The translations under genes were made by a program, and so were the position numbers. 64,000 bases of DNA from Struthio camelus (taxonomy: Eukaryota; Chordata; Aves; Struthioniformes; Struthionidae). A model generated the notes under the pieces. It was not told the origin of the DNA. It was given only the letters and a program-made list of their open reading frames with translations, and did not search any database. Of the stretch, positions 25,401-58,300 are shown piece by piece (positions within the stretch are counted from its first letter, which is position 1; every line of letters starts with the position of its first letter). The DNA lies in assembly GCF_040807025.1 (NCBI RefSeq), contig NC_090953.1, positions 24,722,997 through 24,786,996 on the forward strand, written 5' to 3'.

Positions 25401-28400
25401 ATAGTTTTTCTTTCCAACCTTTGATCAAACAACAGTAACTATTGATATCTCGTTTCAAAAGAAGCGTGATGTTTCCTGTGTGGTGCCTCTTGAAGGTCAG
25501 ATGGCAGGTTATTTGAGATGCGTGAATCATAGGAGGCTGGTAGGTGTTAAAATGGTATGTTGCTGCTTCTTTGCTGTACCCATGGTGACATGTGATTGCC
25601 ACCTGGCCACGGAAGAACATATTCCAAATCCAACTGTTTTGCGGTTTAAAGGCTTTTTGTTTTCTGTCCAGGGGAGTTTCACACTGCTGCTAAGGAATTA
25701 CTTGATTTTCTTTACTTCCATGTTTCTCAGTTACGTCCCCCTCTTGCAACATGTGAGATCTGGTTAAGTTTGTTCTTTTCTTGCGAGTCCCTTTTACAGA
25801 ACAGATGCTCATTTTCTTTTTCCTTAGCCTTTGTGCATTTCTTCTAGAAAAGACCGTATCAACTGCTCTGAACCTTGTCAGATCTTGATTTGAAGCCTGA
25901 TTCCACTTCTCAGCTGCTGGAATCCAAACACCTGTATAGCAGCAGAGAGCTAGGTCTACTTCCAAAACTAACAGAAAACTGCCAGCAGTTTATGTATTTG
26001 CCATCAGCTATCTTCTGTCTAGGTTTACTATGACTAGTTAAACTAAGGTGGGGGAGTGGCATCTTGCAGCCACCTCTGCAATGCAAGGGATTTATAATAG
26101 ATACAAAAAGTAAGAGCTTAAATGGTGAAATCCACTGATGATAATTGGGGTTGACTCTGTGTGTGCATGCATGTATCGGGCACCGCTTAACTGTTATGTT
26201 CCACAGGGTGACTTCTCCAGCCATGTTCTGAAAAAAGTCAAAACGAACACTAGGACACAGCTTTGGGAACAGTAAAAGGCAGCATCATTCATTCCAAATA
26301 CCCTAGAAGCTGTTCAAACATCTGTGCTGTTGGGCTCTTGCTTGCAGCTTAGCTGAAAGTTAACATTGTCAACTAGTGAGCAGCTAAACTGATTCGGCAT
26401 TGGTATCTGGCAGTAGGCACAGATACGTGTGCTTAGAGCGATCTGTTCTGAAGCGGTCTTGTCAAGTACTGCTGTCACCCGATGTGTTGCATTACTATTT
26501 CTTTTTTAAGGAAACTCATCATCAAGATTCTGAATACGCTTGAAAGAACAGTGTAAAACTGGGGGGAAAGAGAGGTGTGTGGCTTTTTTTAATAGCTTCA
26601 GTTGGATTGTTCACATACATACATCCTGACTTAAACCCATGTTTGAACATAAGTGTTTCTTTCAAGCCATGTTAACTGTACTGTTCTCTGGTACAATTGA
26701 TGTTTTGGTGAAAGCACACAGTTAAGTTTTAAAACCAGGATCATACCAAAGTGGTAGTTTTGCATTTAAAGAAAAAAAAAAAAATTACATGTCTATAGAC
26801 TTGCTGGGCAATGCAATACAGTGTTGTTAGCACTGCATTCACCATGAAACATGCACTACCTGTACTTCAACTTTGGATTCTGTTCTAAGTAGCTTCTAGC
26901 AAGAACAACGGTTTGAGCAGGGAAAGGGGCTTTCCACAGAACAACCCACTGCTTCCGTAGTCCATTGTAGTGAATGAAGCTCACAGCAAAGTAGGTCCCG
27001 TCAGCTAGCTAAAACAGAAGCCACGACAAAGATTTAGTCTCACGTTCCTTGTTCAAGCACTAGTGAGCTCACTAAAGAGAGGAATGGGAATATTAAAGCT
27101 TATCTTTGTTCTTGATTTTTTAAAACTCCTGAGTGATACAAGGCAGAACAAGCGTTCCTTTGCCTAGACTAGCCCTTGGACTGCTCTCAGGCCTTGTTCC
27201 TGTCTGCTTTCTGCTCCAGCAATGCTGAATCTGATTCAGCCCTTCAGTCAAACTTTACCTTAGCCTCCATGCATCTCAGGAATGATTGTTCTCATGTCTG
27301 TTCAGAGATGTCAGATTAAGTTCCCTTCCATAACAAATGGAAGAGTTTCTTGCATAATATCTCAGGTGGATCCTAAGCCCCAACTGTAACTGAATTCTCA
27401 GGGAGTTAATTGATCCAAACTCTTGCTGTAGGATGTTTCACTGTTTGGAAGACTTGAGGTTCCCTCAAAGGGAGCAAATGCAGGTTGGAAACAGCATGCA
27501 CAGCCATTGCCTTCTGTGCCAGAAACTCAGAAAGGCATATGCTCCAAACAGCTTGCTGTGGATGTGAAAACCGAACCTGGTATCAGCCGGCACAGAGAAG
27601 AGCTTGTGGCAACTGAAGAACACAAACACTGGCAGCTAAGGGTGAATGAGCTCATTAAAAGGCAGGCAGGGAGAAAAGTCTCCCCTAAGAATTTCTCAGG
27701 AAAGCTGCTCCTTAGGCAGCACAGACCGGATAAAACTGGGTTCAAATCTCACCTGAATTTTTCATCAAGAGCAACTGAAGAAAATGCTGATTTGTTTTGA
27801 GGGAGTAGTAAAGCTTTCCTTGTGGCAGAACTATGTTTTCTATTATATAAAATAGTCTTGGCAGATGAAGTACATACTTACTTACTATATGTTTTGTTTG
27901 TGTTTTTTTTTTTTGTATGCATTTACATGGAGAGCTTATTATTTTAGTAAAGTTTTTCTCTTCATTCAGCTCTGAGGTTTAACTGTCTCTAAAGAAAAGG
28001 CTTTGCCAACTGAAACCCACTTCCCAATGGGGAAGTGGGAATTTTGAATGTCTAACATAAGACCTGAACGCCATAAGAACTTGCCCCATTTTCTGTCTGT
28101 CGGTGGCCACATTGGGCAAACACGATAGAGTACAGGAACAGAGCAAGCATACAGTAATGTTGCCCATAACAAATCAGGATCCTGTTGTCTCAGAGTCTTC
28201 AAAACTAGAGTTGTCTGTTTTAATACAAATTGCTGGATGAATCATTCGGTAGGTAACTTTTTGGCTGAAACAAGGCCTTGCTGCCTGATCTTTGCTTTTT
28301 GAGTGTCTTATAGTCCCTTCCCTATGAGGAAATAAAAAACTGCAGTCTATGCCATAAGCAGTATGACTGAACCTGGGTTATCATGTCTACTTTTTCCAGA

Positions 28401-31400
28401 AAGCAAAAAAAAATCCTAAAGCAGATGGTTCCTACCTTCCCTAGAAATTAAGCTCATTATTCTTTTCCATCTTAAATTTTCAATTACGGAGGGGAAAAAG
28501 AAAATTAGAATTATGGCTGATGCCAGAAGCAGGTTTTGCAGCATAAGGTATGATTTCCAAAATCCCTAAATGACTTAGCACAGTCCTGCTGAAAAATCCC
28601 TTGCTTAATTTCAGTTGAAAAAACAGTCCAGCCTCATTCTCATCATTAGTTAGCGTAGAAGCTCTCTATACAGTTAGTACTAGACTGTAACTATTGTGAA
28701 TTTACTGTATGCAAATGCCATCATCAGAATACCCAGGGGGAGGACAGGACATGGGCCAAGGAATTTCAGTTCTGTTCATCATCCAGTTGTAATTACGTAC
28801 TTAAAAATGCTTCCTTAGACATGAAGCTCCCTTCTGGTCAGATCCAGAAAGTAACAAGATGCTACTGCTTCTGTTCATGGAAGGAAACTTTGTATTAATC
28901 ATCTGCCTAAGCTTTTCATTAAGAGGTATGTTTTAAATACCTTTACAGTACCTGCAACTGTAGTATACCTCATGGTACACTTACCTATAAAAGGGTCTTA
29001 GCAGCCAAGAAGCTAACAGGTTGCTAAGAGTGGGTCTAGGTGAGAGAAGACAGTTAGCTCTTTGGCTGTTCTTGTGGCTCTGGTGTGCTGTACATTGAAA
29101 ACAAAGGTGCTTTCGAAGCTGACCAGGCTCCTACAGCCCCCTGTGGGACAAGGGCTGCCCCCATGCACTGAAGATAGCAAACTGGTTTCATAATGCTACA
29201 GTCGTTCAGTTGCTTTCCCCTGCCTTCTGCTTGTTGTAAAAAGGATAATTTAAGCATTAAAAGCAAAACAAAAGGTGAGAAGCAGACAGACAGAAAACTC
29301 AGCCTTCCTATATCAGCAATGCTGGTGCTCACTTAAATGTAATCACTCTGTTCTGGTCACCATTCTTTGCATTGGAACTTCCACAGCTTGAGAACTTTTA
29401 CAGTAAGACTAAGACTATAACAAGCAATTGTTATAGGAAAACTTGTCTTGAACTAAAGTTTTGGAGGTGAGGTAGAGTAAAAAGTAGTCCCTTCCTCCCG
29501 TTGCTCTGCATTCTTAACCTCTTCTTCACAGGCACCCCATTATGCTGCAGTAACCTTCAGTGTAAAAAATGTAATGTGAATAAAATAGCTGCACTGTACC
29601 TAACTTATGCTACTTCTTGTCTGGTTTGTTTAAGTTTGCCAGCGCTTCACAAAAGTAGTACTGTTTTCTTCAGGTCCTAGCATAAGGGGAGCCTTACAGG
29701 AGTGCAAGTGGGAGGCTGTACCACTGCAAAACCAAGCAGTAGAGGACACACTGAAAAAAGCCACACTTGAGATTAGCAGGCAGTTTTGCCGATCAAAACA
29801 GAGGGGAAAGCGAAGGGTTCCTACTCGTTTAGAGCTCTCCAGGGAGCAGGAGAGCACTTTGGTTCCTGGTTGCACTCTAAAGATGCGTTAATGGCATTCT
29901 GGAGAATAGCTGCTAACCAGACAGCACAACCGAGATATGGTAAATGTATCCAGAGCCTTGGTCACAGAGCTGTTACATTGTTACTGCAGAAAGGATTCCC
30001 CCATTACTAACCTTGCTGTGTTGCACATGTTAATTATGGAGTGATACAACGCAACAGTGCAGCACTAAAAGCAGGAAATATATATATTTTTAAAAAAGTC
30101 AGTAGCCTAATTGGTGAATATTTTGAGCTCAAAGCTTCAGCTTCAGTGGGGGAAGTGCTACGTGCTCTGTTTGGGAAACTCAGATCAAAAGTTCCTATAG
30201 CAACGTTAACTTTTTCTCTCTGTGCACAGAGAAGAGGAAGAGAGAAACTACACTTAACCCAGTTACTGGCTCTATGTAAAGGAGGATGGTCCTGCCCTAT
30301 TTGGTGCCCAAAAGCCATTGTTTTGAAGACCTATATCAAGCTCTAGACAAGGCCCAGAAGAAGCAAAATGGTAGCAGCAGAGGAAGGAAAGCTAGATTTT
30401 TCTGTTCCAGTATAAAAACATTTTCAAAACATCTCCATTAACACATAGGCATTAAAATTCCCTTCTTCACTCAGCAATGGGATGCTTTGCCTTCTTGCAG
30501 CTAGCATAAATTATTTCTCCCGAAAAGCTACTGTAAGGAGGGCATAACTAAATTATTCAGAGTGTGCCTGTTGTCATACTAAAACATTTTAAAATTAGTG
30601 TTGAAGCTGACCATATCTTCTCTTCTGAAAAGGCTTGCACTTTTGTCTCGAGCAAAATCTCTTTCCCACTGTGCAATACTAATTCTAAATGAAGGACTTT
30701 AATTGCATGAGCACTGAGCTTAGTTGAGGCTCATTTACCCTGTCCCTCAGCAAACAATTAGGAATTTGGCTGTGGCGGACTTCTGTGCTGCTGCAGCTAG
30801 CCTGTTTTCAGAATAGCCGACCTTTGAGCACCTGCCTTACCATAGGCTAGCTCTGCAACTTTCTTTGGCCATTACTAGCTCCCACACAAACTTACACTTA
30901 AAAACAGCTTTTTCAGTTGGATTCAAGAAATAGAAAGACTGATGATCCTGGGATCGGAAGGTGAACAGTCCTAAAGAAGCTGGCTCAGCCTGCTCCAGAG
31001 TGGTCTGGGACTTGCTAAGCCTAACAGATACTATTAGTTCTTTGTAGAAAGTAAACTTAACTGCCTCAGGACTGGAGGGGAAAAGGGAGAAGACTTTATA
31101 GTATGCTCCTCCCTTAAAAAAATTGCAGTTTTAACTTTCCTGTGGAAACAGATAGAAGTATTTAGCAGCAACAGAGTCCAGCGTCACTAGCTGGCCAACA
31201 TGTGTGCCATTAAAACAGAAAGTGCACAAGGGCATCGATACTGCTGGTGCAGCAGGTCTGCTTTGACCATCCATACTGCACCAGGTTGTATGTTAATGGC
31301 CTGATTGTCTCAGGGCAGAACAGCTCACTTTTGCTATCTAGTTCCACCATGTTTCACAACAACCACCCAAAAAGAAAACGTGCACTCTAAAAGCACCTCT

Positions 31401-32141
31401 CTTACTTTGCAGCCATGACACTACCCTGCTAGGGGAGGCCATGGTAAGGAGTAACAGCTCCCACCTGTTCCAGCTCCCACCTGAACAATCTCCCTTCTTT
31501 TCCTTTGGGAAAGCATTTATAAAGTCTTGCCCTTGTGAAACTCTGAATAAAAAGCTTATCAATCCCAGGAGTCAGGCTGTGCTAGTGCCAGGCCTGGCTT
31601 ACCACTCTGCACTTGCCCTGGTGAGGTGTTCTAGCTTCTCCCCCTCTCCAAGTGTATCCTTCACTGTATCACTGACCTTACTACAGCTTGTGGAGAGCTT
31701 CCCCAGCTGCTGACAAAGTTTAGCCACTGGAAGGGTTTGATCCCTCTTTGCGTTGTCCTTTTTCCAAGGTGCTAAGTCACTGCTGTTGGCTTTTTCTAAA
31801 TATACTGTATGCCCTCAGCATCCTTCTGGAGAACTGACACCTGAACACTGAAGACAGCCAGCCCTGGCGGAGTGAAGGATCTCCACCCTCCAGTCCCTTC
31901 TGGTGAGGTGCAACCACAGTAACTGTAGCTATGTAGGAACTTCTTCTGATTGCTGCAAAGACTCCTTGGGACAAGGCAGAAACCATGTGCTAAAATCACT
32001 ATCAGCAAACAGCTGTGTTTAGACTAAACTGACAGCGGGGGTGAAGCCATCACGGGTTGGGGTGGGGGAGGCAAGTGCCTTTTCCTGCAAATCAGCAGGC
32101 AGCACTAGAGACATGCCTGCCTATTCTGGCCACAGTCCTTT
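22460..32141. other. Spacer between the convergent 3' ends of ADPGK and BBS4
   Basis: About 9.7 kb without a supported exon. It holds C and G homopolymers (24,010-24,024 and 24,944-24,958), an A/T-rich background and scattered plus-strand AATAAA motifs. Part of the right end must be BBS4 3' UTR. No canonical AATAAA on the minus strand was seen within 1 kb after the BBS4 stop, only weaker TATAAA-type variants, so the BBS4 polyA site is not assigned. Confidence 0.6.
24932..24978 (+). repeat. T12-G15 junction and G-rich tract
   Basis: Twelve T are followed directly by fifteen G and then by further G4 and G7 runs within 20 bases. On sequence alone this is a strong G-quadruplex candidate. Confidence 0.75.
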
Positions 32142-54246
<22,105 letters not shown>

Positions 54247-54767
54247 CTACATGTAAAATATTAGCAGAACACACTAAAATCAGAATGATCAGCAGAGAAC
54301 TGGTGCACAGCACACACAGATTTTCTAAACTACCAAGCCCAACGCAACTAATTCAAGAACTGCAAGTGCACTCATCAGTAATTAGCCTTTTGACTTGGAG
54401 CCTGGAGTCTGCCTCTACCATCAGTGCCCGCTTCATTTTACAAGGGGACATTTCAAATTGGTAGATAAAAATGCATTCTTCAAGACGAAGACACTAAACA
54501 AGACCTCTTAGCAGAAAACTACTACTTTGAACAACTTGAGGCATCTGTTCCTGCCGGTGCAGTTACTGGGGCAAGCAGCACCAACGCATCGACTATGCGT
54601 ACGTTTCAACTTAACACTAATGCTGGTTTGACAGGATTAGATCTTCCAGATACGCAAGCAGCAGCTTGGGGGAAGTGAGTTGGATTTGCATTTTGTAACC
54701 AGGACAGAAGAATCAAACCTATTCAAAATAAGTGCCTGGGAATGAGAGAGAAGGAAATAGGCATTAC

Positions 54768-54799
54768 ACACAAGAGGAGATTTTGGAGATGTTGCCATT
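54768..54799 (-). CDS. BBS4: Tentative first coding exon of BBS4
   Basis: This 32-base stretch follows a good acceptor-like sequence (CCCTTGTGGTTTCAG) and is followed by GTAATG. It holds an ATG at 54,798 with A at -3 and G at +4, reading MATSPKSPLV. It ends in phase 1 and so joins exon 3 in frame. It lies between the X-box and exon 3. It does not resemble human exon 2 (52 nt, QKPRQKK-type sequence) and the donor is mediocre, so the assignment may be wrong. It could also be an ordinary intronic look-alike. Confidence 0.25.
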
Positions 54800-55127
54800 C
54801 TGAAACCACAAGGGAAGGGGTGAATAGTTTAAAGAGGTCAAACGTAGTTCTTTGAAAGCGTGCAGGGGCTATGAAACATCACAGGTCTGAGTGTTGTGAA
54901 GCTACCGGCAGAAAAACGTATTTGATGTAGTGGAGGAGAAAGACTTGTGCCGCAATATTTCAATTGCGAGGAGCTTGCAGCAGTAATTTTGGCAAATCAC
55001 GAATGGATGTTGCTTGGTGATATTCATGTTGGGTTTAAAAGTTTAGCCCACTGCTGTGCATTTCATTAAAGCCTGAAACGTATTGCTTGTTACTCGTTTC
55101 TACAGTTCAGATGCTGGTAGCTGCGAG

Positions 55128-55141
55128 GTAACCATAGCAAC
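55128..55141 (+). promoter_or_regulatory. BBS4: RFX X-box, probable BBS4 promoter element
   Basis: GTAACCATAGCAAC fits the X-box consensus GTNRCC-N(0-3)-RGYAAC at every fixed position. RFX factors bind this element in promoters of ciliary genes, including BBS genes from nematode to mammals. It lies 0.9 kb upstream of BBS4 exon 3 and beside a CpG-rich patch. The pairing of X-box and CpG patch next to a known ciliary gene makes a functional site likely. Confidence 0.65.
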
Positions 55142-55174
55142 CGGCAAAAAAGCTGCAAGTTTGCAAGTCAATAT

Positions 55175-55320
55175 TATGACAGAAGCGCAGAAGCGGAGCA
55201 AGGCAAAGCTTGTTGCGGGAGCAGCGATTACGAGCCAGCGCCCGGCCACCTTCTCCCAGCGCCCGCCACCCGCTCCATCGCGGTGAAACGGAGCTGCGTG
55301 CTTGGCTTCCACTAACCCGT
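55175..55320 (-). promoter_or_regulatory. BBS4: Small CpG-rich patch, candidate BBS4 promoter or exon 1
   Basis: About 17 CpG in 120 bases, clearly above the flanks. On the minus strand an ATG at 55,278 in context CCGCGATGG opens a 16-codon frame reading MERVAGAGRR. This faintly recalls human BBS4 (M-EERVATR), but its possible donors (AAG|GTGGCC or CTC|GTAATC) are weak. The patch probably marks the BBS4 transcription start region; the exact exon is not resolved. Confidence 0.45.
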
Positions 55321-58300
55321 AACACAAGATATTATTTTAAACGGTCCCTAGTCACCACCATCGGCCTGCCGCAGAGGTCGAGATCAGATCTCAGGAAGAA
55401 GAAACTCTGCAGCAGTAAGGGCTGAATCACGTCACGAGACTTTACCCGTGCAAAACGTTATTATCTTTTAGCAATGCTGAACTTTAACCACGTGAGGACT
55501 GCACCTGCAGCTAGTAGCAAACGCGCATCGCTCACACACACCTGGTTTTGCTCCACAATTATCCCACCAAAACATCAAAGAGAGCACTCAAAAATAGCTA
55601 ACATTTCTTTGGCTGGCACTAAAACTACTTTAAGAAACCGAAGTTGAAAAAAAATATTTAAAAGCCATTTTGTCTTTGTGTTCTATAATATCCATTCAGA
55701 TTTATACTGGGATGGAGTTGAGATTTAAGTGTACACATCAGCAGTGTACGTCCAAATACCTCATAAAGATGGTTTAATTACCCCCAAAAAACAGCAGAAA
55801 AATCAGAATCCAATCAAAGTAGTAATTCAAATATGCTAAACTCATGGAAACGCAAAGATCAGAGACCCAAATGTTTTCCAGTTCTGCTCTACTGTGCAGT
55901 AACTGGATCCTTCCAATTAAAGCGTTTTAATATCTGCGTCCCCAGATCGGACTAACTTGCTTTCTGATGACATTATGTTTTCCATTTCTCCTTCCCCACG
56001 GTTTCACTGCAAGGGAAGAGTTAAAAGTGTTACCTAAATAGCTATGAATTGATTGGAAAACACTATTTCATCACGAGTCTGGAGGGCTGCTGTTCTGAAG
56101 TCCATCGGGGTTACATAATTCATTTACACGTTTATAATGACTTTGCTGCGTAAGTTATCAGAGGTGCCAGGATTTGATAGAACTTCCTTTTCCTAGAACA
56201 AATACAGCAATTACAGATCCCAGAAATGACCTACAGCATGAGCTTGTTTGTGTGGCCCTCTGCGGAGTATCTCCTGTAGCCACCACCTGCTACAAAATAC
56301 CGAACCAGATGGATCCCTGGCCTGATCCGCTAGAGCACGTCTTATGTTCTTACCTAAGCAGGGATTTAAGCGTAGACATTGCAAACCCTATGTAATCATC
56401 AAGATTTCAATTACAGCCAAAACTATAGCATTCTTTGTCAGCTCGGTGCCATTCAAACAACGATACCCGGTAATGCTGCTTCAAATAACAAAACCCTACA
56501 TCGTTACAAGCAATGAAAGTTGTTTTGAATTGGGAATAATCAGAAGACCTTCCAAATGTATCCGATGGACCTAGTCTCAAACTTGATACCAATTTTAGTG
56601 CAAGCCTTACCGAGAGGTTAAAAAATAGCAAAAAGAGTATCATTAAATCCTAAAATATATATACAGAAAAGCTAGCTGGCTGGTGTATGTTCTCGGCTGA
56701 GATGGGAAAGGCTAAAACGCAGTAAAGCGCATACAAACCTTTTGGGATAAGCTAAGAGGAGAGTACCTCAGCAAGCGGCTGGAAGACCTCTTGGTTAATT
56801 CCTGAAGGAAAGAGGTCTTTCACAGCGTTACGACCGAAGGGGCGCTACGTTCCCCTCCTACGCTACGGACGCTCCTGCCGAGAGCACCGTAGGGAAGGAA
56901 GAAACAAGCAACGTTCCCCCAATCCGGGGCCAAAACCGCTAAACGTCAGGACGAACACTGAACAGAGCATCGAGCTGTAATGGATCCTACATATGGACTC
57001 CGTGGCTTCGAAAAAACCCAGGAGAGGAGAATAATGCCAGCTGGAAACAAACACAGATTTTTTTATAGTGGATTTGAGGGTAAGCGCAATCAATTTACCA
57101 TCTCAAACATCTGTGGCAGAGCCAGGCACGAGAGACAGGAGTGCTTTCCGCCATTGTCATCTCTTCTCATCAGTGACCCGCTGCTGAGAAACAAGCGCAA
57201 ACGGAAAGAAAAGGAGACGACGGACACTCACTCAACACCTACGTTTCACTGCCTTGCGCTCTAGAGACTGCAAAAAGCTGGAAGAGTTATCTAAGAGAGC
57301 TGGTCTGGAGATAAAATAGAAATAAAATCAAAAGCACCACCCGAACCCCAAAGCGAACGGCATTCACATCTGCCGAGATAAGCGAGCTTTGCCTCCCCTG
57401 GCAATTCGCTGAGCTAATCCTAACTAGGATTGGGAAAACACTGGAGCTTTCACTCCCCTAAAACTGGTTGGAAAATAGCAAAAAGAACCTGACTGAGAAG
57501 ACCTCAGCCTCCTTTTTTTAACCCCCTCAATTTTTTTTTTTTTTTAATAAGATAAATGTCAGACTGGTTTTAGCAGCACGGCTGGGAAGGGTAAAAAGGG
57601 CAGATTAAAATACTCCATGCCTTTATAAAAAAAAGATATCGCGACCAATTTTTAGATATCAAGTGATCCGAAGACAAAACAAGCACAAAAATCCGCAGAA
57701 GAAAGGAGAAGAGGCCCAGGCAGGCCACCAAGAGCAGAAAATATAGATGGTTTGACCCCCACTCTGAAGAAACCCAGCATAAACATCACGAAGCGAGGCT
57801 GGTGTGAGCCTTCAGAGGACGCAGAAGAGAGGGAGGACAAAGAAACTGTGAAGAAACTACTACTTCAGTAGACACCGGAAGTGGTCTGACCACCCAATGG
57901 CTCTCCACAGCCATTTTAATTTGCGTTTCTGGTTTTCCGTGAAAGCACTGTGATCCTTACTTTCCTTGCACCCATCTTCGTTGCGTTTGCTCCCCCAGGC
58001 CGCCGAGAAGGCTTGTCCCCGCGCAAAGGGAAACGCAGACCCCCGGCCACTTCAGCCTCTAACTGCAGGGGAAGGGCACGAAACGTTTTGTCCCTTTCTT
58101 AAAGGGCCCGATTCAATCGCTACTGGCCCTAAGAGCTACACGCTGTTTTCGAGTTTAACAATTACCCACAGAACGTCAGGGCAGAGCGGGCTGAGCCGGA
58201 GAGGAGAAGCAGGAAGATATTTGCCCACCAAGGCGCGCACAGATGTTCTGGGCTCCAGAGCTCTCACTGCAGCGTAGCACGTGAAAACCTGCTTTTCTTT

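Noticed and set aside
27507..27800. 97-codon plus-strand frame in the spacer
   Set aside because: No recognised motif, no splice or promoter context and an opposing frame of similar length; most likely chance.
57901..57970. Minus-strand TENQKRKLKW-like reading, tested as BBS4 exon 2
   Set aside because: No donor GT follows at a workable position and the acceptor lacks a pyrimidine tract.
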